Assembly: GCA_902778055.1 (NCBI GenBank)
Contig: CACYWL010000007.1
Span: forward strand, 179,889-243,888
Direction: 5' to 3'
Source of the DNA: an uncultured Eubacteriales bacterium
GTDB lineage: Bacteria > Bacillota > Clostridia > Christensenellales > Aristaeellaceae
Length of the DNA: 64,000 nt
The notes below the pieces were generated by a model. It did no database searches and was not told where the DNA came from. It saw only the letters and a list, made by a program, of their open reading frames with translations. Below, one piece after another: positions 1 through 8,419 of the stretch (position 1 is its first letter; every line of letters begins with the position of its first letter). A program made the translations under genes and the position numbers.

Positions 1-642
1 CGGAACGATGTTCTGTGTCAGGGAAACATCCAGTTTGAAACCTACGATCTGAAGAATGGTCTGTATGGACTGGTTCAGCTGTCCTTCCCTGATCGTCGTG
101 TTCAGGGAGTTTTCAACAGCTGTCGTAACGGTTGTCACCATGTCCTCAAAGGCTTCGGTTCGTGTCCTGAGAAGCGTGGTCACCTGATATCGGCTCAGCG
201 TAATGGAAGTGACAAGGCTCTGGGCGTATTCAATTTCAGCATCCTGGAAATTCTTTTTCTGCTTGCCCAGATCATCCTGAAGGGTCTGCGCATATTGCTG
301 CACGGTCCGAAGCTCACCGAAAATCTGCCCAAGCGAGGAAAGGACCTCTTCCTTGACGCCCTCCTGAAAGCGATAGGTCGGCTCAACCGCGTTGGCCGCG
401 GCCTGTCTGCGTTCTTCCGTCGTGACTTCATCCACGACATCCTTTGTCGCGTTAATGGTCTCCCGGGAGATGGAGCCCACGGTCAGGTCATACTGCTTGG
501 GAGCGCAGACGAGACAATACAGGCCGAACATGATCAGGGAAGAGCCCAGAACAATCAGTGTATTGATGAAGTGAAAAGAATTGAACCATTCTCTGATCCG
601 GGCAAACAGCTTCTGCTCCTTTTTATTCCCCTGAACGGTCAT
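1..642 (-). CDS. pgpH: 7TM-HD family c-di-AMP phosphodiesterase, N-terminal part (cut by window edge)
   Basis: Reading the minus strand from an ATG at 642 gives 214 codons with no stop to the window edge. The start has a good ribosome site (GAGGAAGAGGT just before the ATG). The protein opens with a short basic tail, one membrane segment at about residues 24-46, then a long extracellular-type region rich in Q, E and T with a YRFQEGV stretch, as in the 7TMR-HDED domain of PgpH/YqfF. The catalytic HD domain would lie outside the window. Known family members are membrane c-di-AMP phosphodiesterases. The place directly after phoH matches the phoH-yqfF-ybeY order common in Firmicutes. The family call is an inference from the N-terminus and this context. 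Confidence 0.75.
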   Translation of the reverse strand, partial: MTVQGNKKEQKLFARIREWFNSFHFINTLIVLGSSLIMFGLYCLVCAPKQYDLTVGSISRETINATKDVVDEVTTEERRQAAANAVEPTYRFQEGVKEEVLSSLGQIFGELRTVQQYAQTLQDDLGKQKKNFQDAEIEYAQSLVTSITLSRYQVTTLLRTRTEAFEDMVTTVTTAVENSLNTTIREGQLNQSIQTILQIVGFKLDVSLTQNIVP

Positions 643-686
643 ACCTCTTCCTCCTCTCTCCGATCCCGGATATACTGAAGTATCCA

Positions 687-1697
687 TCAGGACAGGGTGC
701 CTTTGGGATGAAACGCAGGTTTGATCTGTCTGGTTCCGGACTGAACGGAGCGCTTGCTTTCATAGGCCTGGACAATTCTCTGAACAAGCTCATGCCGGAC
801 AATATCTTTCGCAGTGAGCTCGACGATGCCGATGCCTTCAATCTCCTGAAGCAGCTGTACGGCTTCAGACAAACCGCACTGCGTCCCGTCCGGAAGATCG
901 GTCTGCGTAAGATCGCCTGTAACAACCATACGTGAACGGAATCCCATTCTGGTCAGAAACATTTTCATCTGCTCTGACGTCGTATTCTGCGCTTCATCGA
1001 GGATGATGAAGGCATCGGAAAGCGTTCTTCCCCTCATATAGGCAAGCGGGGCCACTTCTACAATTCCGCGCTCGACAAGCCTCGGCACTGCGTCAGGTCC
1101 CATAAAATCGTAAAGCGCGTCAAAAAGAGGCCGCAGATAAGGGTCCACCTTCTGCGTCAGATCCCCGGGAAGAAAGCCAAGCTTCTCCCCCGCCTCGACC
1201 GCTGGCCTTGTCAGGATGACCCGTTCCACTTCCTTGTTTTTTAACGCAACCACGGCAAGCGCCATGGCCAGATAGGTCTTCCCGGTACCGGCAGGGCCGA
1301 CGGCAAAGGTCAGGTCGTGGCTCCGAACGGTATTCACGTATTGCATCTGGCCCAGCGTCTTGCAGCGAATCTGTTTTCCGCGATGCGTCACGGCGATCAG
1401 AGCGTTCAGCTCCGTATCCGCGATTCCGGGATCGCCGTCCTTGACGGCGGAGAGGACATACCTGATTCTCAGACGGTCAACCGGTTCGTGGCGGGAAATC
1501 ATCTCCAGTAATATGCGAACGGACTGAACGGCCTGTTCCGTATCCGTTTCTTCTCCTGAAAAAGACAGCACGTTTTCATGCAGACTGATCACAACATTGC
1601 ATTCCTGTTCTATCAGGGAAATATGCTGATCATTCATCCCGAACAGCGCCATGTAAGCATCCATGGTCTGCGAGGATAAATCAAGCGTGCGATTCAA
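687..1697 (-). CDS. phoH: PhoH family ATPase
   Basis: 336 residues, cytoplasmic. A Walker A loop GPAGTGKT sits near residue 137 and a Walker B-like stretch IILDEAQNTT near 235, followed by MKMFLTRMG and VVTGDLTQTDLP, all typical of the PhoH/YbeZ family, thought to act in RNA metabolism together with YbeY. The length is normal. The start is a TTG at 1697 with AAAGGA about 12 bases upstream; the next ATG (1664) has no ribosome site, so I keep TTG. It lies 44 bases upstream of the pgpH start and is likely cotranscribed with it. Confidence 0.93.
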   Translation of the reverse strand: MNRTLDLSSQTMDAYMALFGMNDQHISLIEQECNVVISLHENVLSFSGEETDTEQAVQSVRILLEMISRHEPVDRLRIRYVLSAVKDGDPGIADTELNALIAVTHRGKQIRCKTLGQMQYVNTVRSHDLTFAVGPAGTGKTYLAMALAVVALKNKEVERVILTRPAVEAGEKLGFLPGDLTQKVDPYLRPLFDALYDFMGPDAVPRLVERGIVEVAPLAYMRGRTLSDAFIILDEAQNTTSEQMKMFLTRMGFRSRMVVTGDLTQTDLPDGTQCGLSEAVQLLQEIEGIGIVELTAKDIVRHELVQRIVQAYESKRSVQSGTRQIKPAFHPKGTLS

Positions 1698-1789
1698 TGG
1701 CGATTTCGTCCTTTCCGTTCATTCTGAATTCATACCAGGAAGGTCTGTACCTATCATAATCAAATTCGGATTTTTGTCAACAAAGACCA

Positions 1790-1818
1790 TTGACTGAAAG
1801 ATTATTCTGTGCTATTAT
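1790..1818 (+). promoter_or_regulatory. sigma-A type promoter of the leucine T-box operon
   Basis: TTGACT at 1790-1795 and TATTAT at 1813-1818 with a 17-base spacer, about 23 bases before the T-box stem I begins. This is the only good promoter seen in the gap between phoH and the leader. Confidence 0.75.
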
Positions 1819-1840
1819 TCGTTCAATTTCATACTGCAGG

Positions 1841-2108
1841 AAACGATGATGGAAGGAATCTCTTTCCGGGGAGCTACAGAGAGCCGGGATTGCTGGGAAC
1901 CGGTGCTGAAAGAAAGAGTGACTGCTTCCGGAGTTTGTCCGGTGAAGGCCATTCAGGCTTGTAATAGGACACGGGCGCCCCGTAATCGGCTGAGAGCTTG
2001 TTGGAGCTCAAGAGTGGTTTTCCGTAAAAAGAAAAACAAACAGGGTGGTACCGCGGAATGACAGTTTCGTCCCTGAGGGCATAAGTCCTCAGGGCTTTAT
2101 TATTTTCA
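1841..2108 (+). ncRNA. T-box leader, probable leucine specifier (CTG)
   Basis: The T-box sequence GGTGGTACCGCGG lies at 2044-2056, followed by an intrinsic terminator. Stem I can be drawn: GGAAG at 1851 pairs with CTTCC at 1925-1929, and CTCTTTC above it pairs with GAAAGAG. The internal loop between these helices contains CTG at 1922-1924, five bases before CCGGAG. The tyrosine T-box at 18.4 kb has its TAC in exactly the same place (TAC, five bases, GGAG), which supports CTG (Leu) as the specifier. The leader would let uncharged leucine tRNA switch on the next two genes. The T-box identity is clear; the specifier is an inference. Confidence 0.9.
2071..2105 (+). terminator. T-box attenuator terminator
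   Basis: CCCTGAGG and CCTCAGGG (2071-2094) form a perfect 8-base-pair stem followed by TTTATTATTTT. It lies just after the T-box sequence and competes with the antiterminator. Confidence 0.85.
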
Positions 2109-2123
2109 GAAGGAGAAATGAGT

Positions 2124-3545
2124 ATGGAAAAGGTATGGATTTCAGACAAAACGTTGAAACAGGCCGGAAAGAAAATGCCTCTCAGCTTCCGGGAGAAAAT
2201 CGAACTGGCCCGCATGATCGACCGTCTCGAAGCAGATGCCATCGAATTGCCTGGAATTGAAAACAAAAAGGTGGATTCCCTTCTGATCAAATCTGTTTCT
2301 TCCGCGGTTCGTCACGCGGAAGTCGCGGCGCCGGTCCGGCTGAATGCGGAAAGCGTGAGCATGACCTGGAACGCATTGAAGGAAGCCCGCTCCGCACGGC
2401 TGCAGATCAGTATTCCCGTCAGCTCCGTTCAGATGGAGTACCTGTTCCATCTGAAGCCGCCCGCCCTGCTTTCCCTGGTTCTGGAGACCGTTCAGGAATG
2501 CAGGAAATACACCGACCGGATCGAGCTGATCATGGAGGATACATTCCGGGGCGATCCGGCTTTCATACAGTCTCTGGTCCGTCAGGCGGCCTCGCTCGGT
2601 GTCAGTCACATTACCTTTCATGAAGCCGCGGGAACCTTTATGCCTGATGAAATCCGGTCCAGTCTGGAGCAGCTGATGGAGGGGCTTTCCGAAACGAACA
2701 GCTCCGTGATTTTTGGAATTGACTGTTCCAATGAGCTGGGACTGGCCGATGCGGCTGAGATTGAAACCATCCTCTGCGGGATCCGCGAGATCAAAGCGGC
2801 AGCTTTTCCCCTGAACTGTGCCAGCCTCTCCAGAATCGTGCATATTCTCGCCCTGAAAGGAGAAAAAATGGGCGTATTCTCCTCGGTGCGCCGTGAAGAG
2901 ATCCGCAGAGTGACTTCACAGATTGAGAATCTCTGCCGGATGTGCCTTCCCGCCCAGCCCGGTCTGTTCAATGAAGAGGGCAGCAATCATCCTTCCAGCG
3001 AGATGCTTCTCAGCGTCCATGACAGCCGCGAAAGCATTCTTCGCGCCATGGAACAGCTTGGATATATTCTCAGTGCGGAGGACCAGGAGAAGGTATATCA
3101 GGCTTTCCTTGGAATCGCCGAAAAAAAGGAAAGAATTTCCCTGAAGGAGCTGGATGCCCTGATCGCCGCGGAGGCCATGCAGGTACCGCCCGCCTACCAG
3201 GTCAGCAGCTTTGTGGTAAACTCCGGAAATGACATCGGCGCCATGGCGCATATGAAGCTCGCTTTCCACGGCCGCGTTCTGGACGGCATATCCTCGGGAG
3301 ACGGGATCATTGACGCCGCTTTTCTGGCCCTGGAAAAAGCTACAGGCAGGCATTTCGAGCTGGACGAGTTTCAAATTCAGGCCATTACCGAAGGAAGGGA
3401 AGCTGCGGGAGAAGCGATCGTCAAGCTTCGCTCCATGGGCAAGCTGTATTCCGGCCGCGGAATATCCACGGATATCGTGGGCGCCAGCATCATGGCCTAT
3501 GTGAATGCGCTGAACAAAATCGTCTATGAGGAGGAAGCGGAATGA
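2124..3545 (+). CDS. degenerate 2-isopropylmalate synthase-like protein (LeuA family paralogue)
   Basis: About 473 residues. The N-terminal half is a HMGL-like TIM barrel and the C-terminal part (about residues 355-470) is a well-kept LeuA allosteric/dimer domain with GRGISTDIVGAS and AYVNALNK. The catalytic part is eroded: the family motif DTTLRDG reads DKTLKQAG, and the metal-binding HxHND.GLA motif reads DCSNELGLA, so both histidines and the catalytic arginine are missing. The intact CimA-type gene at 29.6 kb keeps all of them. Transcription is under the leucine T-box, and the stop overlaps the next gene by 4 bases. It is probably not a working isopropylmalate synthase; it may be regulatory, structural, or use another substrate. 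An ATG at 2118 is an alternative start, but AAGGAG is better spaced for 2124. Confidence 0.85.
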   Translation: MEKVWISDKTLKQAGKKMPLSFREKIELARMIDRLEADAIELPGIENKKVDSLLIKSVSSAVRHAEVAAPVRLNAESVSMTWNALKEARSARLQISIPVSSVQMEYLFHLKPPALLSLVLETVQECRKYTDRIELIMEDTFRGDPAFIQSLVRQAASLGVSHITFHEAAGTFMPDEIRSSLEQLMEGLSETNSSVIFGIDCSNELGLADAAEIETILCGIREIKAAAFPLNCASLSRIVHILALKGEKMGVFSSVRREEIRRVTSQIENLCRMCLPAQPGLFNEEGSNHPSSEMLLSVHDSRESILRAMEQLGYILSAEDQEKVYQAFLGIAEKKERISLKELDALIAAEAMQVPPAYQVSSFVVNSGNDIGAMAHMKLAFHGRVLDGISSGDGIIDAAFLALEKATGRHFELDEFQIQAITEGREAAGEAIVKLRSMGKLYSGRGISTDIVGASIMAYVNALNKIVYEEEAE

Positions 3546-6055
3546 ATCTCTCGTTTTCGACCCGGGGATGGAATCATCTTCCCTGGGAGGACCAGGTCAG
3601 AGATGCGGAAGAGTATCATTTTCAGGGAATTGAAATCTATAATCTGACCCGGACTCCCCAGTGGACTGAGAGAAGCAGTCCCTTTCATCAGTATCATCTC
3701 AATGAGACGCTCCGGGATCTGAAGGAAAAGCATCTTTCCGTTTCCTGCCTGGATACTCCGATTGACCTGAGTGCGGAGCAGATCAGCCCGGACGAGTTCC
3801 GGGGGCTGTTCCATGCTGCCGGGGTCCTCCAGACGCGCTACGTTGCCGTATGCGCACAGGAGGACCGCGAGGATCAGGTTCGTCAGAACCTCGAAATCAT
3901 CCTTGCGCAGATTCAGAACACGGATCAATGTCTTCTTATCAAAACGACCGGGATCTATGCGGACACCGGAAGGCTCCGTGCTCTTCTGGATTCCTTCGCG
4001 CAGGATGAACTCGGAGCGCTGTGGGATATGCATCATCCCTTCCGTGATTACGGCGAAACGCCCGATGTCACCATACGCAATCTGGGCGCCTATGTAAAGC
4101 ATGTTCATCTGAGAGATTCCGACGATCAGGGGGAGTACAACCTGATCGGAGAAGGAACGCTTCCCATCAGGGATATGATGCGCGCGCTCAATTCCATTGA
4201 TTATGACGGTTTTCTTTCCATGGAATGGAAGCCTGAATGGATGCCCGATCTGCAGATCCGGGAAGTGATCCTCCCCTACTTTATCAATTACATGCGCCGC
4301 TTTGACAACCCGCGCGGAAAGCGCAAGGTGCTTTACCCCAATCATGACGGAACCGGCCGCTATATCTGGAAGAAGGACGAACTGATAGACCTGACCTTCC
4401 CCCAGGTTCTGGATCATGTTGCATCCCTGTTCCCGGATCAGTACGCCTTCAGGTATACCACGCTGGATTACACCAGAACCTATGCCGAGTTCAGGGACGA
4501 TGTCAATCAGTTTGCCAGATCGCTGGTTTCCATGGGTGTCCAGCCCGGCAGCAAAGTCACGATCTGGGCTACAAATGTTCCCGCCTGGTATATTACTTTC
4601 TGGGCCACAACCAAGATCGGCGCCGTGCTGGTGACCATGAATACGGCCTATAAGATTCATGAGGCCGAATATCTTCTGCGCCAGAGCGATACGCATACGC
4701 TGGTGATGATCGAGAGCTGTCTGGACAGCGATTACCGGTCCATTATCAATGAGCTCTGTCCCGAAATCGCGGAAGCCAAGCCCGGAGAACCGCTTCACTG
4801 TAAAAGGCTTCCCTTCCTTCGGAATGTCATTACCGTCGGATTTAGCCAGCCGGGCTGCCTGACCTTTGAGGAAGCCATGGAACGGTGCGAAAGCGTTCCG
4901 GAAGAAAAAATCCGGGAGTACGCTGAACATGTCAGAGCGGATGATGTATGCAATATGCAGTACACCTCCGGCACCACCGGCTTCCCGAAGGGAGTCATGC
5001 TGACGCACTACAATGTCGTCAACAACGGAAAGTGTATCGGCGACAGGATGGGGCTTTCCACCGCGGACCGGATGATGATTCAGGTTCCCATGTTCCACTG
5101 TTTCGGAATGGTTCTGAGTATGACCGCTTCCGTGACCCACGGCGCGACCATGTGCCCCATGCCGTACTTCAGCGCCAAAAACAGTCTGTCCTGTATCCAT
5201 CAGGAAAGGATCACCTGTTTTAACGGCGTTCCCACCATGTTTATCGCCATGTTCAATCACGAGGACTATCGCAGGACAGACTTCTCCCATATGAGAACAG
5301 GGATCATGGCCGGAGCCGGATGCCCTCCGGAGTTAATGCGCCGTGCCGCTCAGCCGGATGAAATGAATATGCGGGGAATTGTCAGCGTATACGGACAGAC
5401 GGAGTCCGCTCCCGGAAGCACGATGTCGGCCTGGGAGGACAGCCTTGATCTCCGTACCAATACCGTTGGTTACGCATTCCCCTATGTGGAGTGCAAGGTC
5501 ATAGACCCGGAGACGGGTTCCATCCTCCCCGACGGCATGGACGGCGAATTCTGCAGCCGGGGCTACAATACCATGAAGGGGTATTATAAAATGCCCGAAG
5601 CCACCGCCGCAGCCATCGATGAAGAGGGATGGCTTCACTCCGGGGATCTGGCCCGCCGGAATCCCGACGGAACCTTTGTCATTACGGGACGCCTGAAGGA
5701 TATGATTATCCGCGGCGGGGAAAACATTTATCCGAAGGAAATCGAAGAGTTCATTTATACGCACCCCGCCGTTGAGGATGTGCAGGTCATCGGGGTTCCG
5801 GACAAAAAATACGGGGAAGCCGTCATGGCCTGTATTATTCTCAAGGAAGGCAAGTCGGTTTCCAGGGACGAAATGCAGGAGTATATCCAGAGCCATATGG
5901 CGAGGCATAAGGTGCCGCAGTACATCGAGTTTACCGACTCCTTCCCCATGAACGCCGCCGGCAAGGTCCTGAAGTACAAAATGCGGGAGATGGCCGTAGA
6001 GAAGCTGAATCTTCAGAACGCAGCCGGGATTGATACCGCAAAAACAAAGCCCTGA
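3542..6055 (+). CDS. fusion: sugar-phosphate isomerase/epimerase-like TIM barrel + AMP-binding acyl-CoA synthetase
   Basis: 837 residues in two parts. Residues 1-265 look like an AP-endonuclease-2/xylose isomerase-like barrel with likely metal-site motifs LWDMHHPF, VKHVHLRDS and SMEWK. Residues from about 285 to 825 are an adenylate-forming enzyme: TSGTTGFPKG near 476, YGQTES near 617, SGDLARR and TGRLKDMIIRGGENIYP near 720, and the C-terminal GKVLK lysine near 805. All AMP-binding core motifs are intact, so it should activate a carboxylic acid to an acyl-AMP and probably an acyl-CoA. The ATG overlaps the preceding stop (ATGA), so the two genes are translationally coupled and share leucine control. 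The acid used is unknown; a branched-chain or leucine-derived acid is a guess from the regulation. Confidence 0.9.
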   Translation: MNLSFSTRGWNHLPWEDQVRDAEEYHFQGIEIYNLTRTPQWTERSSPFHQYHLNETLRDLKEKHLSVSCLDTPIDLSAEQISPDEFRGLFHAAGVLQTRYVAVCAQEDREDQVRQNLEIILAQIQNTDQCLLIKTTGIYADTGRLRALLDSFAQDELGALWDMHHPFRDYGETPDVTIRNLGAYVKHVHLRDSDDQGEYNLIGEGTLPIRDMMRALNSIDYDGFLSMEWKPEWMPDLQIREVILPYFINYMRRFDNPRGKRKVLYPNHDGTGRYIWKKDELIDLTFPQVLDHVASLFPDQYAFRYTTLDYTRTYAEFRDDVNQFARSLVSMGVQPGSKVTIWATNVPAWYITFWATTKIGAVLVTMNTAYKIHEAEYLLRQSDTHTLVMIESCLDSDYRSIINELCPEIAEAKPGEPLHCKRLPFLRNVITVGFSQPGCLTFEEAMERCESVPEEKIREYAEHVRADDVCNMQYTSGTTGFPKGVMLTHYNVVNNGKCIGDRMGLSTADRMMIQVPMFHCFGMVLSMTASVTHGATMCPMPYFSAKNSLSCIHQERITCFNGVPTMFIAMFNHEDYRRTDFSHMRTGIMAGAGCPPELMRRAAQPDEMNMRGIVSVYGQTESAPGSTMSAWEDSLDLRTNTVGYAFPYVECKVIDPETGSILPDGMDGEFCSRGYNTMKGYYKMPEATAAAIDEEGWLHSGDLARRNPDGTFVITGRLKDMIIRGGENIYPKEIEEFIYTHPAVEDVQVIGVPDKKYGEAVMACIILKEGKSVSRDEMQEYIQSHMARHKVPQYIEFTDSFPMNAAGKVLKYKMREMAVEKLNLQNAAGIDTAKTKP

Positions 6056-6065
6056 AGAAGCACTG

Positions 6066-6097
6066 AAGCCCTCCGGACAGACCGGAGGGCTTTCTTT
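6066..6097 (+). terminator. intrinsic terminator after the leucine T-box operon
   Basis: AAGCCCTCCGG and CCGGAGGGCTT form a strong stem with a 5-base loop, followed by TTTCTTT. It lies 10 bases after the stop of the fusion gene and may also stop mreB transcription from the other side. Confidence 0.85.
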
Positions 6098-6112
6098 CGG
6101 TTTCTGGACTTT

Positions 6113-7117
6113 CTAAACATTCAGCAGATAGCGATAGGCGGCAGGATCTTCAAGCACTCTTCCGCATCCGAGCACAGCGCAGTCTCTGGCCTCGTCTGCG
6201 ACCGTGCAGGGCACTTTCATCACGGAGGAAACAGCCTCCGCCAGGCCGTAGAGCAAAGCACCGCCCCCGGTAAAAGTGATTCCGCTTTCGAAAATATCGG
6301 AAGCAAGCTGAGCAGGCGTTTTTTCGACAAGCAGCTGAATCCCCTCAATCAGATCATTGACGCAGTCAATCAGCGCTTCATAAATCTCATCCGAATCGAT
6401 CGACATGGTCTTGGGAAGCCCCGTGATCAGGTTGCGGCCGGTAATATCCATGGTGACGGTTCTCTCTCTGCGGATTGCGCTGCCGAGCGTGATTTTCACC
6501 TGTTCCGCCGTCCGCTCGCCGATCAGCATATTGTATTTTCTCCGCAGAAAGCGGATGACCGCATCATCAAACTGATCTCCGCCGATGTGCAGGCTGCTGA
6601 CCACGGTGGGCGTTCCGTTATAAAGGACGGCGATATCGGTGCCCCCGGCGCTGATATCAACAATCATGCAGCCGTATTCTCCCTCGAAGTTCAGCTGGGC
6701 GCCAAGGGCGCAGGCGATATTATGATCCATCAGCTGTGTCCGGCGGACTCCCGCGTCAAATAGCGTGGTTACAAGCGCTTTCTGCTCAATATCCTTCACG
6801 CCGGTCGGCGTGGTCAAAATGGCACGGGGCCGGGACAGACGGTGGTTCCCCGTCACCTGGGAAACAAAGTAGCGAAGCATGTTTCCCGCAAGATCGAAGT
6901 CAATCATCTCTCCCTGCGCCAGAGGCCGGATGACCTGAATATTGGCCGGTGTCCGTCCTGTCATTCTCCAGGCCTCCGTTCCGAAAGCGAGAATGCGGCG
7001 GGTTTCCTGGTCGACCGAAACGGTCGCGGGCTCGCGAAGCACGATCCCCTGCCCTTTCATATAGATGACTACGTTGGACGTTCCCAGTTCGATCGCAATA
7101 TCGTTGATCTGAGCCAT
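6113..7117 (-). CDS. mreB: MreB/Mbl family actin-like cell-shape protein
   Basis: 334 residues, cytoplasmic actin homologue that guides lateral wall synthesis. It shows the phosphate-1 loop IELGTSNVVIYMKGQG, the central IVDISAGGTDIAVL, and TFTGGGALLYGL near the C-terminus. The start chosen is the ATG at 7117 (MAQINDIAIELG), matching the family start; the longer in-frame extension to 7186 has no family likeness. mreC and mreD are not next to it. It could be named Mbl or MreBH instead. It closes the minus-strand block that starts at asp23. Confidence 0.88.
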   Translation of the reverse strand: MAQINDIAIELGTSNVVIYMKGQGIVLREPATVSVDQETRRILAFGTEAWRMTGRTPANIQVIRPLAQGEMIDFDLAGNMLRYFVSQVTGNHRLSRPRAILTTPTGVKDIEQKALVTTLFDAGVRRTQLMDHNIACALGAQLNFEGEYGCMIVDISAGGTDIAVLYNGTPTVVSSLHIGGDQFDDAVIRFLRRKYNMLIGERTAEQVKITLGSAIRRERTVTMDITGRNLITGLPKTMSIDSDEIYEALIDCVNDLIEGIQLLVEKTPAQLASDIFESGITFTGGGALLYGLAEAVSSVMKVPCTVADEARDCAVLGCGRVLEDPAAYRYLLNV

Positions 7118-7254
7118 AAATCCTATCTTTCCCTTCCATGCCTTGCAGCCCGTCCTGAATTCAGGGCCGCATGGCAATCCTAACATGATTTCCCCGTCAG
7201 TTCAAGTATTCGGCCCGTCTTCGGGGCCGATTCCGTATCCCGGGAAAAAATCTC

Positions 7255-8409
7255 TCAGCTGTCGAGGAGATCGACCAGGACGGTATTCTGGAGATCCATT
7301 CCCAGCCTGGTCAGCTTCCAGAAGCCGCCGTCATGATAAAGCAGTCCCTCTTCGGCCAGCTTTTCCAGCTTCGGCCCGTATCCCGCTTCAAGGGATACCC
7401 CGTGCATCCTGAAAAAATCCGCCTCGGAAACGCCTTCCGTTTTGCGGAGACCCAGCATCATGGTTTCAAACTGAGCCTCCCGTCCCTGCACCCAGGCTTC
7501 TTCATCCAGGGCCGGGTGACCGGAGCTGATTCCCCGGAAATAATGGGACAGACTGTTCACATTGGTTTTTCGCAGGTATTTCATCCCTTCCGAACCCTGC
7601 CGGACAAAAACCATGGACGCGGCCGAAACGCCGAGTCCAATATACGGCACCTGGCTCCAGTACCCTATATTATGCCTGCAGGCAGAACCGGGTCTGGCAA
7701 AATTGGAGATTTCATACTGTTGAAAGCCGTGACCGGAAGTGATCTGCAGCGCCTCTTCATACATTTCCCGTTCATCCTCCGGTTCCGGAAGCTGAAGGGC
7801 TCCGGATTGAAGATCCGTCCAGAGAGGCGTGTTTTCCTCCGGAATCAGGCCATAGGCACTCAGATGATCCGGTTCCAGATCCATCGCTGCCAGAAGCGTT
7901 TCCTTCCAGTCCGTCCCGTTCTGTTCGGGAAGGCCGAAAATAAGATCCAGATTCAGATGATCGAATCCGGCTGATTTGGCAGCAAGAACAGACTGCTCGA
8001 CGTCCCCGTGGCTGTGAATCCGTCCCAGCAGCTTCAGAAGACGGTCCTGCGAGGCCTGCATGCCCAGGGAAATCCTGTTCATTCCCTGGTCTCTGGCTGA
8101 CTTGAGCCATTCAGGCGTCAGGGTTCCCGGATTCGCCTCAACGGTCCATTCCGTTACATGCTGAAGCGGGTAAATCCGCCGGAGCATCCGGACAAGCCGC
8201 GCCAGCTCATGCGCAGGAACAAGGGAGGGCGTTCCGCCCCCAAAGTAAACGGTATCGATCGGTTCCGTTACTTCTTCTTTTCGCAGCGCCGCTTCCGCGA
8301 GCAGTGCATCAATATAGGCAGGAATGCTGCCCTCAGCCCCCGGGTAGGAAACAAAGTCGCAATACCTGCATTTCCGGACACAAAATGGAAAATGAATGTA
8401 GAGTTCCAT
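7255..8409 (-). CDS. hemW: HemW-like radical SAM protein (heme chaperone family)
   Basis: 384 residues. The N-terminal HFPFCVRKCRYCDF carries the CxxxCxxC iron-sulphur motif of radical SAM enzymes, followed by VYFGGGTPS and ISLGMQAS. The C-terminal HemN-like domain ends normally. HemW proteins resemble coproporphyrinogen III oxidase (HemN) but act in heme insertion; the family is often misnamed as an oxidase. The position just after lepA is the usual arrangement in Firmicutes. Confidence 0.93.
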   Translation of the reverse strand: MELYIHFPFCVRKCRYCDFVSYPGAEGSIPAYIDALLAEAALRKEEVTEPIDTVYFGGGTPSLVPAHELARLVRMLRRIYPLQHVTEWTVEANPGTLTPEWLKSARDQGMNRISLGMQASQDRLLKLLGRIHSHGDVEQSVLAAKSAGFDHLNLDLIFGLPEQNGTDWKETLLAAMDLEPDHLSAYGLIPEENTPLWTDLQSGALQLPEPEDEREMYEEALQITSGHGFQQYEISNFARPGSACRHNIGYWSQVPYIGLGVSAASMVFVRQGSEGMKYLRKTNVNSLSHYFRGISSGHPALDEEAWVQGREAQFETMMLGLRKTEGVSEADFFRMHGVSLEAGYGPKLEKLAEEGLLYHDGGFWKLTRLGMDLQNTVLVDLLDS

Positions 8410-8419
8410 GCCGCTCCCG

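Noticed and set aside
3524..5290. Long minus-strand open frame opposite the acyl-CoA synthetase fusion
   Set aside because: The plus strand carries all AMP-binding motifs; the minus frame is rich in H and G with no family pattern, typical of a GC-rich shadow frame.
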